This document shows, in pieces, positions 23,110 through 34,811 of a stretch of 64,000 nt of DNA (position 1 is the first letter of the stretch; each line of letters opens with the position of its first letter). Location of the stretch: contig CM059190.1 in NCBI GenBank assembly GCA_030323885.1, forward strand, positions 89,069,865 to 89,133,864. Direction: 5' to 3'. Origin of the DNA: Branchipolynoe longqiensis. Taxonomy: Eukaryota > Annelida > Polychaeta > Phyllodocida > Polynoidae. The notes beneath the pieces are model-generated. The model searched no databases, was not told the DNA's origin, and saw only the letters and a program-made list of their open reading frames with translations. The position numbers and the translations under genes were made by a program.

Positions 23110-24117
23110 AGCTGCATAGTCCGATGAAGATCTCAAATTTTCTAAACCAAAACAATTATCTAAATTTGAATCTACATATCTAACTTATACCCCTGTCACA
23201 CTACGACGTAACGAGCCAACGTGAGCCAGAATGACGTCGAGCTACGTCACATTACGTCGTGTTACGTCGAGTTGCGTCAAGGTTTTGGACATGTTCAAAA
23301 CTTTCGACGTATCTCGACGTGAAGCCGTTACGTCGGGATGACGTGACAATGACGTTAGGTAGACGTTTCCCGATCGCTATAGCAGCGTAAATGACGTTAG
23401 AGTCACGTTATGTCACGTCAGACCGACGGCCGGGGTTGGAGCAACGTGTGAGCAGCGTTTTGCACGTTACGGTCACGTTACGGTCACGTTACGGTCACAT
23501 TACGGTCACGTTACGGTCACGGTTACGGTCACGTTACGGTCACGTTACGGTCATGTTACGGTCACGTTACGGTCACGTTACGGTCACGTTACGGTGGCGT
23601 TACGGTCACGTTACGTCCACGTCGCACCCGTTACGGCGACGTTACGCTCACGTTACACTAACGCCCGGTCACGTCGCCAATTACCCCTCCCCCTTAACGT
23701 TGTCACGTTACAGCTAAGGTCACGACGTACACCGCCGTTACTTTCACGTTACGCTCACGTCCACAATTTGCATATTACGCCCATAACGTCGACGCAATAT
23801 CATTATTTTCACGTTGTGGTTACGCTGACGTAGTCACGTCGTAGTGTGACAGGGCCATAAGATACTGGTGAACTTATTAAACATTTGTCACCATACAGAA
23901 GGGAATACTGAGGCAATTGAAGAGAACCTGTTACTGCAGAAGCTTATGGGGTCAGAGTTTTGACATGCTTGCCAACATTAATTTTGAATGTTTCCACTTC
24001 AAATATCTCAAAAGTTAGCTACTTAAAATAAAAGTTACTTCAAGCTAAAGTAAGGTACATAATAATGATCAACCTAATGTAAATTTCAGAAACTCAAAAC
24101 CATCGGACTATGGAACT
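23110..24117 (+). mobile_element. TTAA-type MITE interrupted by a TIR element
   Basis: The left end is AGCTGCATAGTCCGATGAAG and the right end is ACCATCGGACTATGGAACT followed by TTAA. The family interior (TAAAATAAAAGTTACTTCAA) is present. The 23188-23857 element sits inside it. Confidence 0.8.
23188..23857. mobile_element. TIR element rich in ACGT words, with internal 11-bp array
   Basis: The ends are TACCCCTGTCACACTACGAC and inverse, reading TGGCCCTGTCACACTACGAC: about 22 bp with two mismatches. It is flanked by TTA and TAA. Almost every few bases carry ACGT or GTCACG. The core at about 23466-23620 is a tandem GGTCACGTTAC. The TIR core matches the element at 24856-25039, so this is probably a Harbinger-like MITE. 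Confidence 0.7.
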
Positions 24118-24316
24118 TTAATCGCACTGTGTAAACGCAATAGACGATTTCCATCGGCAACCTTCCCTTCTTAGAGATGCTTCTGATGATTGATATCGTA
24201 TTTAGTTAAACCACTGAAGTTGAATACAGGTTTCACCTGAGAAGGCGCTTTCATGGCAACTTCGCAAGCAAAACTACGAATATTAATATATTCAGTTCCA
24301 CATACTGGACTCGTTA

Positions 24317-24545
24317 TTAAAGTAGCACAGTCCCATGGTTTTGACTTTCTACCATATTTTTAAAATCAATATGTTGATAGCTGATCCTTATAATAAATAA
24401 TCTATCATACTCTATATTAAGATATATATGATTATAAATGTCTAAATTTGGAGATAAATGAAGTAGAAAAAGAGTTAAATAACTTTTGAAGTGCCTGACG
24501 AATGGTTGGACACAATAGACTTTGGCATTAATTATTTTGCTTCTT
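24317..24545 (-). mobile_element. Divergent TTAA MITE relative, partial
   Basis: TTAAAGTAGCACAGTCCCAT resembles the family end, and the layout of the interior is similar but strongly diverged. No second terminus is seen. Confidence 0.35.
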
Positions 24546-24849
24546 GAAATTTTACGTTCTGGTAACATCTAAGGTCATATCAGAACGAGTGCCGACTTGT
24601 GAAAGTGCACACTCATGGTGACTTCATAGTGCTGCCATACTAGGAAATCAGGCTGACAACACCAGGACCTGATATCCCACTCAGTCAGATTATCCTGACA
24701 CTGAGCTAAGCGGTCCTTGTCCTATCCTCTTAATGCCGAACACCAAGCTAGGAAGTGACAAGTATCAATTTTGTAAGTCATTGGGTTGACTCGACCGGGA
24801 ATTGAACTCCCGAGGCCTGCGCTCTACCGATTCAGCCACCGCGTCCGGT
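24546..24849 (-). mobile_element. SINE-A, full length
   Basis: Reads tail to head on the plus strand: TTTTACGTTCTGGTAACATC to TACCGATTCAGCCACCGCGT. Part of the B-box stem is shortened. Confidence 0.8.
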
Positions 24850-24855
24850 ATCTAA

Positions 24856-25039
24856 TACCCCAGTCACACTACAGCTTGCGACCACTTTGCGACCACCTTA
24901 GACCAATGAACCCACACTCACCAGGGACGACCTTGCTACCAAAACAATGGTTGCCGATGTCTGGGAGTCACTGGTGAGTGTGGGTTCTTTGGTCTAAGGT
25001 GGTCGCAAAGTGGTCGCAAGCTGTAGTGTGATTGGGGTA
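24856..25039. mobile_element. Palindromic Harbinger-like MITE with TAA duplication
   Basis: TACCCCAGTCACACTACAGC and CTTGCGACCACTTTGCGACC are mirrored at the other end, giving near-complete foldback of about 70 bp per arm. TAA flanks both sides (24853-24855, 25040-25042). Confidence 0.85.
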
Positions 25040-25214
25040 TAAGGTGGATATGTATGATCAAATCTACGTAAGTGTTTTGGGTTTTAAAATTTAATGTTTT
25101 AATAAATATAAATCTCCGAATCAGAATGTCATCCATGAGTTTTAGACATGCAATTCCAGCTTACTCACCCACCTTATGCAGTAAGATTTATAGTGTTGCA
25201 TACCGGCCATTAGA

Positions 25215-25340
25215 ACATGCATTTTTGCCGTAATGTCTGGATAATGTGTCTGAGTGGGCTATCAGAGCATAGTGCCAACAGCAGGGCATCCCAGTGAGAA
25301 ACACTATAAAGTTACAATGACCGCGTGCTGTCACAATTCA
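25215..25340 (+). mobile_element. SINE body fragment
   Basis: GTCTGGATAATGTGTCTGAG to CGTGCTGTCACAATTC matches the SINE mid-body; head and tail are absent. Confidence 0.55.
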
Positions 25341-25362
25341 ACCCACCATCCAAATATGCACC

Positions 25363-25693
25363 GAGCACGGTGGCCGAATCGGTAGAGCGCAGGCCTACAG
25401 TGAAGAAGGTGGGGAGTTCGAATCCCAGCCTAGTCAGACCAACGACTTATAAAATTGATACTTGTCGCTACCTAACCTGGCTCTCGGCATTACTAGGAAA
25501 GGGCAAGGACTGGCTAGCACAGTGTCAGTATAATGTGACTGTGTGGGATATCGTGTCATGGTGCCGGCGGCCTGGTCTCCTACTGGGACAGCACTATAAA
25601 GTCGCCATGAGTGCGCACTGTCACAAGTCGGTACCCGTCCTGATATGACCTTAGATGTTGCTAGGACGTAAAACAACAACAAACAAACAAACA
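25363..25693 (+). mobile_element. SINE-A, full length
   Basis: Head GGTGGCCGAATCGGTAGAGC and B-box GAGTTCGAATCCCAG, complete body, and tail TGTTGCTAGGACGTAAAACA with (CAAA)n. This is one of the best preserved A-type copies. Confidence 0.85.
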
Positions 25694-26630
25694 TACCTAA
25701 GTGGCTCGGAAGTTTGTGATCTGTCAATCCAAGAGCTAATGTCAACCAGGATGATTATCCCCTTTCCTGGCTCGGTGGTCCAAAAAGCTCTACCCAACCT
25801 CATATGTTAAAAGTTCATAAAACCCCAATCTCTCTAACTCATGCTTTGTGATGCTAGTAACTGCCTTTCTTGTGATGGGCTTAAAACAGCTGTCCTAGCC
25901 ATCGCTCAGACTTTTGTCCCAAAGATAGCGAAACAATGGCGGCTATTGATAACATCACAGGCATTATTTTCAAGCAGCTGACGACTTGCAAAGGCCATGG
26001 AAATTGGCCTTCGGATGCGCATCAAATACGTGCTAGTCACATTGAGGGGAGTTACTGAAATTAGAGGAGGCGTCAAAAGCTTGTTTACAATGATGTCTTT
26101 TACCTTGCTGAATTTAGACCACCGAGCGAAGAAGCGGGCTAATAGTCGTGGTTTGGGTTTGCATCAGTGCTTTGATTGTTAGATTGACAAACTACCAAGC
26201 CTCGCGTGAAACATCACAGAAGAAACATGCTATATAATTATAATTTTAACCAATTAAGATCTATTTACTTTTCATATGGTATAGATGGAATATTCCGGAT
26301 TAAAAGTAATTGAATTGGATTGAATATGACAAGAACAATGAGAAGGGCTTGTGTCGATTCCATTAACTTAAAAAAAGAAAGACAAATTAAAAAGGGACCA
26401 TGTTAGAAATGGCTATGTACTGTATTATGGAAAGAAATGAATGCTCAGCCACAATAAACACACACAAAAGCAATATCCAAAACAATGAACAACCTAAAAG
26501 AAGCCATCTTCCCTAAGGCTAGGCTGTGAAAGCAACATTTAGGCCAACTCCTTGTGAGCTGACAATACGTTCTTTAGCCAGAATTATTCTGCTGTTCCCT
26601 GTTTGAGATCTGTCTCTGGAGACCATGTGT
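25694..26630. other. No recognisable feature
   Basis: Around 26265-26325 the tail-like AAAAGTAATTGAATTGGATT resembles a non-LTR 3' tail, similar to the one inside 10596-11084. Otherwise nothing can be assigned. Confidence 0.4.
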
Positions 26631-26635
26631 GTCCC

Positions 26636-26805
26636 TACCCTGTATAGCCCTGCCTATTTCCGCTCTGCCCTGCTCCCGCCCTGCCTTCTCCCACCTTGCC
26701 TGCTTCCGCTCTGCTCTCTTCCCGCCCTGCCTGCTCCTGCCCTGCCCGGTCCCCACCCTGCTTGCTCCCCCCTGCCTGTCCCCACCCTGCCTGCCTGCTT
26801 CCAAT
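26636..26805. repeat. Short CCTGCCTGCTCCCGCC minisatellite
   Basis: Around ten imperfect 14-16 bp units of CCTGCYTGCTCCC. Confidence 0.75.
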
Positions 26806-27087
26806 TCCCCATCCGCTGCTGATCAATCTAAGCTATCAGCATGGGCTCTGTCTCAAGCACTGCCTTTGTGCATTATTGATCACTATTATCTTTCAGCCCA
26901 TTTCCCCACATTGCACATTTGATATTTGCTATTGTTTGCAAGGGCCTAGCTTGGGATATCCAGGTGGCACGCAGATGGAATAACAGTTGGAACGCTATTC
27001 GAATAAAACGCGATGGAATAAAATGCTTTAAAACATTATACATTTTAATTTTGGTGTTGTTGCAATCTCAGGTGGTACGTTTTGATT

Positions 27088-27430
27088 GATTGATTGGTGG
27101 TTGCTTTACACCGTGTCGGCAGCATAGGCGAGAAATGTTTGTTTTTTGTTCAAACCATCGCTTTTACATGTAAGAGCAGACAATCAATTATGTGCCAATA
27201 TACACTCATTAAATTAGAAAGCTCACAATCATATATTTGTGGTCAAGGGAAACAAATTCCCATAGAAAAAGAAAAGTTTTATTTATAATTGATAGAATTT
27301 ATTTAGTAAACTATATGAGGTGGTACAGTCCAGCTGCTTCTCAAAAAGGCTCAAATGTTTTCTTGTTTTCTTTAGTAAAAAGGTCATGCATACTGTCTGC
27401 AGTGTAGAATTGTTGGTGCAGGGCCAAAAA
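27088..27430 (-). mobile_element. Interspersed repeat with (ATCA)n tail
   Basis: Second copy of the family at 4299-4655. TGATTGATTGATTGGTGGTT at the left is the inverted tail, and GAGGTGGTACAGTCCAGCTG lies inside. Confidence 0.55.
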
Positions 27431-27779
27431 ATCAACACAACTTTGTCAAATGTGTTTGAGTGTCAGTAGGTGGTACGTAGATGTGTACATGTGTATATGG
27501 AATCTAGACTCCTGTATTGATAACAGCCAACTAGCTTTAATTCAATAGTTCCCAAATCATTAACAGTAATGTGAATCATTAACAAAATTCAATATATTAA
27601 ATTGATCAATATAGTCTATTTGACTCGAGATACTTGATACATTTTGATATTTCACATACTGTTGAAGGCTCCTACTTCAGAGAGTTGGACATTTCTTCAT
27701 AGCGTTACACTTCCTATTCACTAAGCTTTGCCATTTTTATTTCCAAGATAGATCTTGGCATTTAATATATCACTCAGGT
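27431..27779. other. No recognisable feature
   Basis: AT-rich sequence without repeats or ORFs of note. Confidence 0.4.
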
Positions 27780-28400
27780 CCCTACTTGCTATACTTTGGC
27801 ATTTCACATATTGCTACAACAAAACTTGACACATTTTTGACAGTTAGGTACTCTTTTTTTGCCCTATTGCTACAGTTTGACATTTCCACATGGCGTTCCA
27901 CTCCCTATTCACTCAACTTTGGCATTGTTTTGTTCATTTCACATATTCCTACTTGCTATAATTTAACATTTACCATATTGCTAGAATAATACTTGATACT
28001 TTTTGACATTTAACTACTCTTTTTTGCCCTATTGCTACAGTTTGACATTTCAACATGGCGTTCCACTCCCTATTCACTCAACTTTGGCATTGTTTAATTC
28101 ATTTCACATTTTCCTACGTGCTGTAGTTTGGCCTTTCACATATTGCTACAACAAAACTTGACACATTTTGACAGTTAGCTACTCTTTTTTTGCCCTAGTG
28201 CTACAGTTTGACATTTCCACATGGCGTTCCACTCCCTATTCACTTAACTTTGGCATTGTTTTGTTCATTTCACATATTCCTACTTGCTATAATTTAACAT
28301 TTACCATATTGCCAGAACAATACTTGATACTTTTTGACATTTTACATATTATTAAAGGCCACTACTTGCTACAGTTCGTCATTTCTACTCCCCCCTAATC
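27780..28400. repeat. ~166-bp tandem repeat, about 3.5 units
   Basis: CTACAGTTTGACATTTCCAC occurs at about 27870, 28035 and 28201 (spacing 165 and 166 bp). Units share TGGCGTTCCACTCCCTATTC and a T run before GCCCTA. The length is satellite-like, but the array is short. Confidence 0.85.
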
Positions 28401-28479
28401 ATTAATCTTTGGCATACTCTCAGTGAGGATAAATCTTAGGATTTCACTTGTCATTGCAATTTCTAGTGGCATGCCATCG

Positions 28480-28740
28480 CCTCTACCACTTTGGATTTCC
28501 ACTGGTGTGTATAACTTACAGCGTCATCGAAGGCCAGTTGCTCTCATACCATGTGTATGTGGTGTGAGAGGTTAAAAATCCCTTGAGTCAGTAAAAGTGT
28601 AGGTTCTGGCTTTCTATCGGCCAACTGTCTAATGGTCAATACAAGACTATTCAGACTTATCCATGACAGGGAGTATAAATCTTCAATTAAAAAAAACAAT
28701 ACAAAAAACATTGCTCAGATTACTGAAACCCTGATTTCAT
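28480..28740 (+). mobile_element. SINE family 2, 3' part
   Basis: GTGTATAACTTACAGCGTCA to GGCTTTCTATCGGCCAACTG matches 1810-1935. The 3' extension (AAGACTATTCAGACTTATCC) is shared with 36484-36872 instead of with the 1697 copy. Confidence 0.65.
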
Positions 28741-29853
28741 ACATGTGAAAACCTCTTCTTGATACACTTTGACACTTCATAAATTGTTGCCGCTCTTTCA
28801 TATACATGTCATTATAACCGCTGCCTGATATATTACTCTACTTATATTACTGCATATATCCATATTAAGACAACACGTACACGCCACATTTATATGACTT
28901 TTACATCACATATATAATTATCTATATACATAATGGTTTCTAAATATATGAATCATTGATTGATTGCTAATGGTAGAACACCATGCCGTCAGGAGGGGCC
29001 ATATTTCCAGTGAAAGTTTAGTGGTATTTATTCTAATTGAGTGGTATGAATTATTAGTTTTGTTAATCACATTTATATAACTACATTGAAATTTACATAA
29101 AAACCTTTAAAAAAAAAATCTGGTTATGTCAAATTACAGCAAGAACTATCTCAGATGCAACTTTGAAGTGACTAAATTTATGTCAAATTATAGAAATATT
29201 TAACTTATAAAAATATCTAAAACTATAAGAAGCGATACTGTCCAGAACTTCAGATACCTTATATATACATGTGCTGTATAAGTAATTATACGAGTATAAT
29301 TATCCGTAAACTGATTACACATGAACTGTGTCTCTCGTTGGCACCTGAATGACACTACACAACTAATGGCACTCAACTACTCAAGCGACTGGTCAGGTCC
29401 TTTGCCTCGCCTGGTGCTGCCACCTGGCATATTCAGCTATCCTGGCTCTGCCTCTCGCCTGTACCACTCGCTCAAAAGTTGTATATGCTGTATAAGCCAG
29501 TATACGAGTATAATAAGGCCGGAAGCTTCCATCTGCTCCCCAGCCCTATTTACTCCCCCCAGTCATCGACTGGAGGAGCCTGCTTAACCTAGAAACTTCC
29601 ATCCTACTCACACTCAGATCCGTTGGGGGGCGCCACACGTCTGTGCATGCACCACTGCGCCCCCCCCCTCCCCCCCACCCGGCTCCCCTATATACACTCA
29701 CTGTACCGCCGGATATACATATACATACGGCCCCCTCTTTGATAGCTACCGAAGATCTGATCTCAGTCGTAATTTACTACTTGGAATTTCCCAACCCTGC
29801 CCTCTTTCTCGTTCTCCTTCGCCCATGCGCAATGATTGCCGCGCGGGAAGCCC
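28741..29853. other. 3' flank of the sulfotransferase gene; no other gene
   Basis: AT-rich up to about 29300. Then come two occurrences of a CTGTATAAG...TATACGAGTATAAT motif (29273 and about 29487), repeated once more near 51249. A minus-strand AATAAA lies near 29036, about 800 bp beyond the stop codon. I cannot tell whether it is the polyadenylation site. Confidence 0.35.
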
Positions 29854-30126
29854 TCAGAGGTCATAGGTCATCTTGAGCCCCAGTGGGTCCAGTCTCTGCC
29901 TTATGAGGTCATCCACATAATCACTCTGAGCCTGTGAGAGGTAGTTCCGCCAGTCGCCGACTTGACCCTTCCTGAGGAATGTCGAGACGCTGTTGTCGAA
30001 CACCGGCACATCCTCACAGTTCGTCATCTTGTTGACCTTCATCGATTCGAAGGTGCAGGCATTCACAATGGAGTCGATGACGTCATCGGAGAAATCCTTC
30101 CCGACGAACTTTGCGATGCGCACAAC
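29854..30126 (-). CDS. Sulfotransferase exon 4 (C-terminal, with stop)
   Basis: The exon follows the acceptor CCGCAG. It encodes VVRIAKFVGKDF, then the conserved TFESMK and RKGQVGDWRN, and ends MTYDL-stop. The RKGxxGDWxN motif contacts the PAPS 3'-phosphate in characterised SULTs. Confidence 0.93.
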   Translation of the reverse strand, partial: VVRIAKFVGKDFSDDVIDSIVNACTFESMKVNKMTNCEDVPVFDNSVSTFLRKGQVGDWRNYLSQAQSDYVDDLIRQRLDPLGLKMTYDL

Positions 30127-33100
30127 CTGCGGGTAATGGGTTAATTATTAGTACAGCTCCTACATGGGGGATGATTGAATGAGATAGTCTCAACAACTAT
30201 GGACGAGTCACGGTTGGGTGAACAATACATTCAGATGACTAGGAGAAGCCATTTTGTCCCCACATAGAGCAGCGGTATGAAGAAAATAAGTGTCAACACT
30301 AGGAAGTATCTGTCAACACTTGACGATATCTGTCAACATCTGGCAGCAACTGTTAGCACCAGTCAACCACTGTCAACATGTGCCAACACCTGCCAACACC
30401 TGCCAACACCTACCAGCAACTGTTAGCACCTACCAACACCTGTCTACACTGTCAATAGCTGTCAAGATGTGTCAAGACCCGCCAAAACCTGCCAAGACCT
30501 AACAGCACCTGTTAGCACCCATCAACAGCTGTCACCATGTGTCAACACCTGCCAACGCCTGCCAACATCTGCCAGCACCTGTTAGCACCCATCAACAGCT
30601 GTCAACATGTCTGTGTCAACACCTGCTAACACATGTTAACACCTGCCAACACCTGCCAATACCTGGCAAACACCTGCCAACACCTGCCAACATCCACCAA
30701 CACCCACCAACACCCACCAACACCCACTAACACCCACCAACACCCACTAACACCCACCAACACCCACCAACACCAACTAACACCCACCAACACCCACCAA
30801 CACTTACCAACACCCACCAACACCCACCAACACCCACCAACACCCACCAATACCCACCAACACCCACCAACACCTACCTGCGCCCGTAGGTCCCGCTTCA
30901 TGTCCTCGTAGTGAACGATCAGTACGCCCGGGTCGTCCCTGTGCGCCCACCAGCTGGTCACGTGATCAAAGTAGTCGCCATAGACGAGGCGGCCCTCCCG
31001 AAACAGCTCGAAGAACTCGTCGAAGGTTCCTCGGTAACTGCCGAGGGCGGCGTTCATCTTGTAGAAGTGGTAGTTGGAGACGAGCATGTCCTTCACGTTG
31101 CGCATGCACACCACTGTCTTCACCTGATTGGACGAGATTGGTTGGTGGAGTTTCACATCCTGGCAACGTCTAAGGTCATATCAGGATGGGTGCTGACTTG
31201 TGACAGTGCGCACTCATGGTGACTTGGAAATAAGGCCGCCGGCACCATGAGCCGATATCCCAAACATTCACATTATCCTGACACCGAGCCAACCAGTCCT
31301 TGCCATATCCTATTAATGCCTGGTGCCAGGCTAGGAAGCGACAAGTATCAATTTTGTAAGTCATTAGTTTGATTCAACCGGGTTTCAAACTCCCGATCTT
31401 CCCTGCGCTCTATTGATTTGGCCACCGCATTCGTTTTATAGTAATCAACCAAATATATTTATCTAGGAATATGACAGAAACCCCAAACCACCGGACTATG
31501 CAACATTAATGTGTACACCAGTATGTTATAGAAGTGCAATACAGTACAACCCCGTTAAACCAAGCTCGGTTAAACCAAACGATCGGTTAATCCAAACTTT
31601 TTTCGCCGGCCTGGCAAAATACTACCATTTATCATATAAAAAAGTTGGTTACGCCAAAGTTGGTTAATCCAAATTATCGGTTAATTCAAACAAAATTGTC
31701 GGACTTCAGGCAACTCCGGTATGGTTAAACCAAACTTTCATGTGGTTATAAGGTCATCTGAGACCCCACCAACTTTTTTTTATATGATAAATGGTAGTAT
31801 TTTGAAGGGACCCTAGAAATCTGTTTGGATTAACCGATCGTTTGGTTTAACCGAGCTTGGTTTAACGGGGTTAGACTGTATGTACATAAAAAACAATAAT
31901 CAAAGTGTCCACATACATTGTATATTACATGTGCAATACACTCTTACTCAAAGTCAAAGTCGATGCCAAAGCTCGGTTAAACCAATGCTCGGTTAATCCA
32001 AACAAATTTCTAGGGTCCCTTCAAGTTTGGTTTAGCGGGCTTATACTGTATATGGGACCACATCTAAGTAAGCGTTATTGTTTCGAACAATTTGATGTTT
32101 TCCATGCCAGGTTTTGGCTTCGGTTTATTATCAGTCTTGGGACATCACAACCCCCTCTTGTTGCCTTTTTGTGTTTTCCGCCAAACTCCACACCTGTCCA
32201 TTTACTGCCACAGTGCGCTGAGCCGCGACATGACACTGCAGGTTTTTTAAATTTCTTTAATTTTCTTCAAGTGCTTTCATTCCTCTGAATAACATGTCAG
32301 TGCTAATGCACTGGTCTTCCAGCCCTAATGAAAATGGCCACTACACAATAACCAAACCTACAACAATATAGATACACAATTACAAGCCAATAAACAAAGC
32401 ATCGATATTGTAGTAGTCCATACATGAGCTCCACTACCATACGGTGGCTGCAGGGACTGCTCCGTCAGCATCACAGTAATATTCCGTCAGGTGGTGGTAT
32501 GCTGGCCACTGGGGCAGTGCCATGACTGGGCTGTCATCTACTGCGTGTGGCTACAAACTGCCCCCACCCCCCCACCCAACGGAGGTGACATGGGACCTGG
32601 CTGGTCAGCGGGTGTACACTTGGTTCTGGACGCCGTGGTGAGCGGAGTAAATAAATGTTTGGAAGCGTACATCATAAAAGCTCATGAGAGAAGCACCCTG
32701 GAAATGGCTGCCAAGGTGTGGAATGCCCAAACGCTAAAGGAATGACAAATTCCTGACCTAAAAACTTACAAAAAATATCTTTGCAAAATAAGGCTAGGAA
32801 ACCCCCACTAAGCTGCACTGCAAAAGGGCAGTGATATGTCACGGCGCACCAGCGGGACGCCCAATGGAAAGTAACCATGACAAAAGTAGCCAGATAACAC
32901 ACCATACAGCTACGTACAAGCCTATGATATGTACATAGGAGTAGGCTAGTCTAGTAATAAGAGTAGAAGAAAAGAAAATACATATATGCCGAGAAAATTA
33001 AAAAAAACTAATATAGGCTACTAACCATACCAACCAACTATCTATCTGCTACTGAAATGCAGGCAAACAAATACCTTATCAGCAGCTACTGTGTGGTAAG

Positions 33101-34514
33101 ATAACACCAACACTACAACTGGCCAGCATTGAAAACAAGCCTGGATACCCTGGCTTATATGCTATGGACAGTATAAATACAGCCTCAATAAAACAAAAAA
33201 ACAACAACAAAAAAAACATCATTGTTACTCCTTCTTCACAGGGTCTATCTACTGCGTGAGGGCCAAGTTCTGGGCGGCCGACTGGGGTCCATGACAATAT
33301 GAATGAAAGCTACATGACACCGCATCCTCACCTTGCCGCCATGGATGGCCTCTGAGAAGTAGGCGTATGGCAGGTGAGTCTTGAAGGTTCTTGGCGAAGG
33401 GTCATCCCTGAGCAGCTCAACACACAACTCGCCTGCCAGCCACACCGACTCAATGTACCGTGACCGCAGGAAGAGAGGGATGCTGTTAGCGCCGTCTAGA
33501 TCACCGTCATGCATCACCAACCACGCCACCTGTTGCATCCACGTGGAACCTGCCAAAGTAGTAAGCCAATGAGGAGTCGTCGTGAAAAGAAAAAAAGAAT
33601 AAAGCTTGTTTTATTTAACGACGCCTCTAGAGCATATTGATTTTTGTATCATCAGCTATTGGGCGTCAAACATATGGTCATTCTGACATATTACTTTTGA
33701 GGAAACCTGCCGCTGCCAAATATGCTACTCTTTCCGATAAGCAGCAAGGGGTCTTTTATATGCACTTTCTCACAGACCGGACAGCACATACCACAGCCTT
33801 TGATGGACCAGTTGTGGACCACTGGTTGCAACGGAAAATAGCAAACTGCAAATGGGTCCTCTGAGCAGGACCAAGGTCGTTGTGAAGTTGTTGTTTGCTG
33901 AGGTTTTACAACATAGCAAAGATCTCAAGTTAATCAGATCAGGACGGGTACTCGCTTGTGACAGTGCACACTCATGGTGACTTTATAGTGCGTCCCCTTC
34001 CTCGAGCCCAGGCCACCGCCACCATGACCATATATCTCACTTAGTCTCATTTAAATCGAGGTCTCGATGTACGAGCGACGAGGGGGAGAGCGGTTGGCGA
34101 CTGATCGCCGACCGGTCGCTGACCTATCGCCGACTGATCGCCAACCATTATTTCTCCCACCTTTTTTTTGCTTTTGTCGCAAGGAGGTCGACTGCGCCCG
34201 TGGATTTTTTGGTCGCAAAGTGGTCGCAAGTGGTCGCAAGCCGTAGTGTGACTGAGGCTGGGCCGGGCCGGGAAATATGTCGGCCCCGGATAATTTATTA
34301 TAGAAATAAAGCTCCCTCCTCCCATCCTTTCACACCCCCTTCTCCCATCCCCTCCCATTCCCCCTTCCCTCTGCCTCCACCTCCTTCCTCCCCTTATCTC
34401 CCACCTCCTCTCCTCACCACCCAACCCCTCCTCCCCTCCCAACCCACCTCCACCCCAATCCTCCATCCCCCTCTTTTATTTTGAAATAAAACCAATGTTA
34501 TCTATATATATAAC

Positions 34515-34549
<35 letters not shown>

Positions 34550-34774
34550 TGTAAAGGCCGGCTACAGTACAAAGGGAATAAGACAAGAAGACGTAGGTTG
34601 AGAATGACGATGGGAGAGCCCGCAGTTAGGGTTGGGGCCGATGGTGTCGCCACCGGTACCAGAATGTACGAGAATGAGTTAATACATCGACAATACTGGT
34701 TGGTAGATAATGAATAGAACAATTTCATTCCGCGCTTTTATACTCGCACAATGCTTATACAATCACACAGACAC

Positions 34775-34811
<37 letters not shown>

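Noticed and set aside
32491..32745. Possible host exon (84 residues)
   Set aside because: The following sequence recurs elsewhere in the window, so it belongs to a repeat; no splice sites support a host exon.
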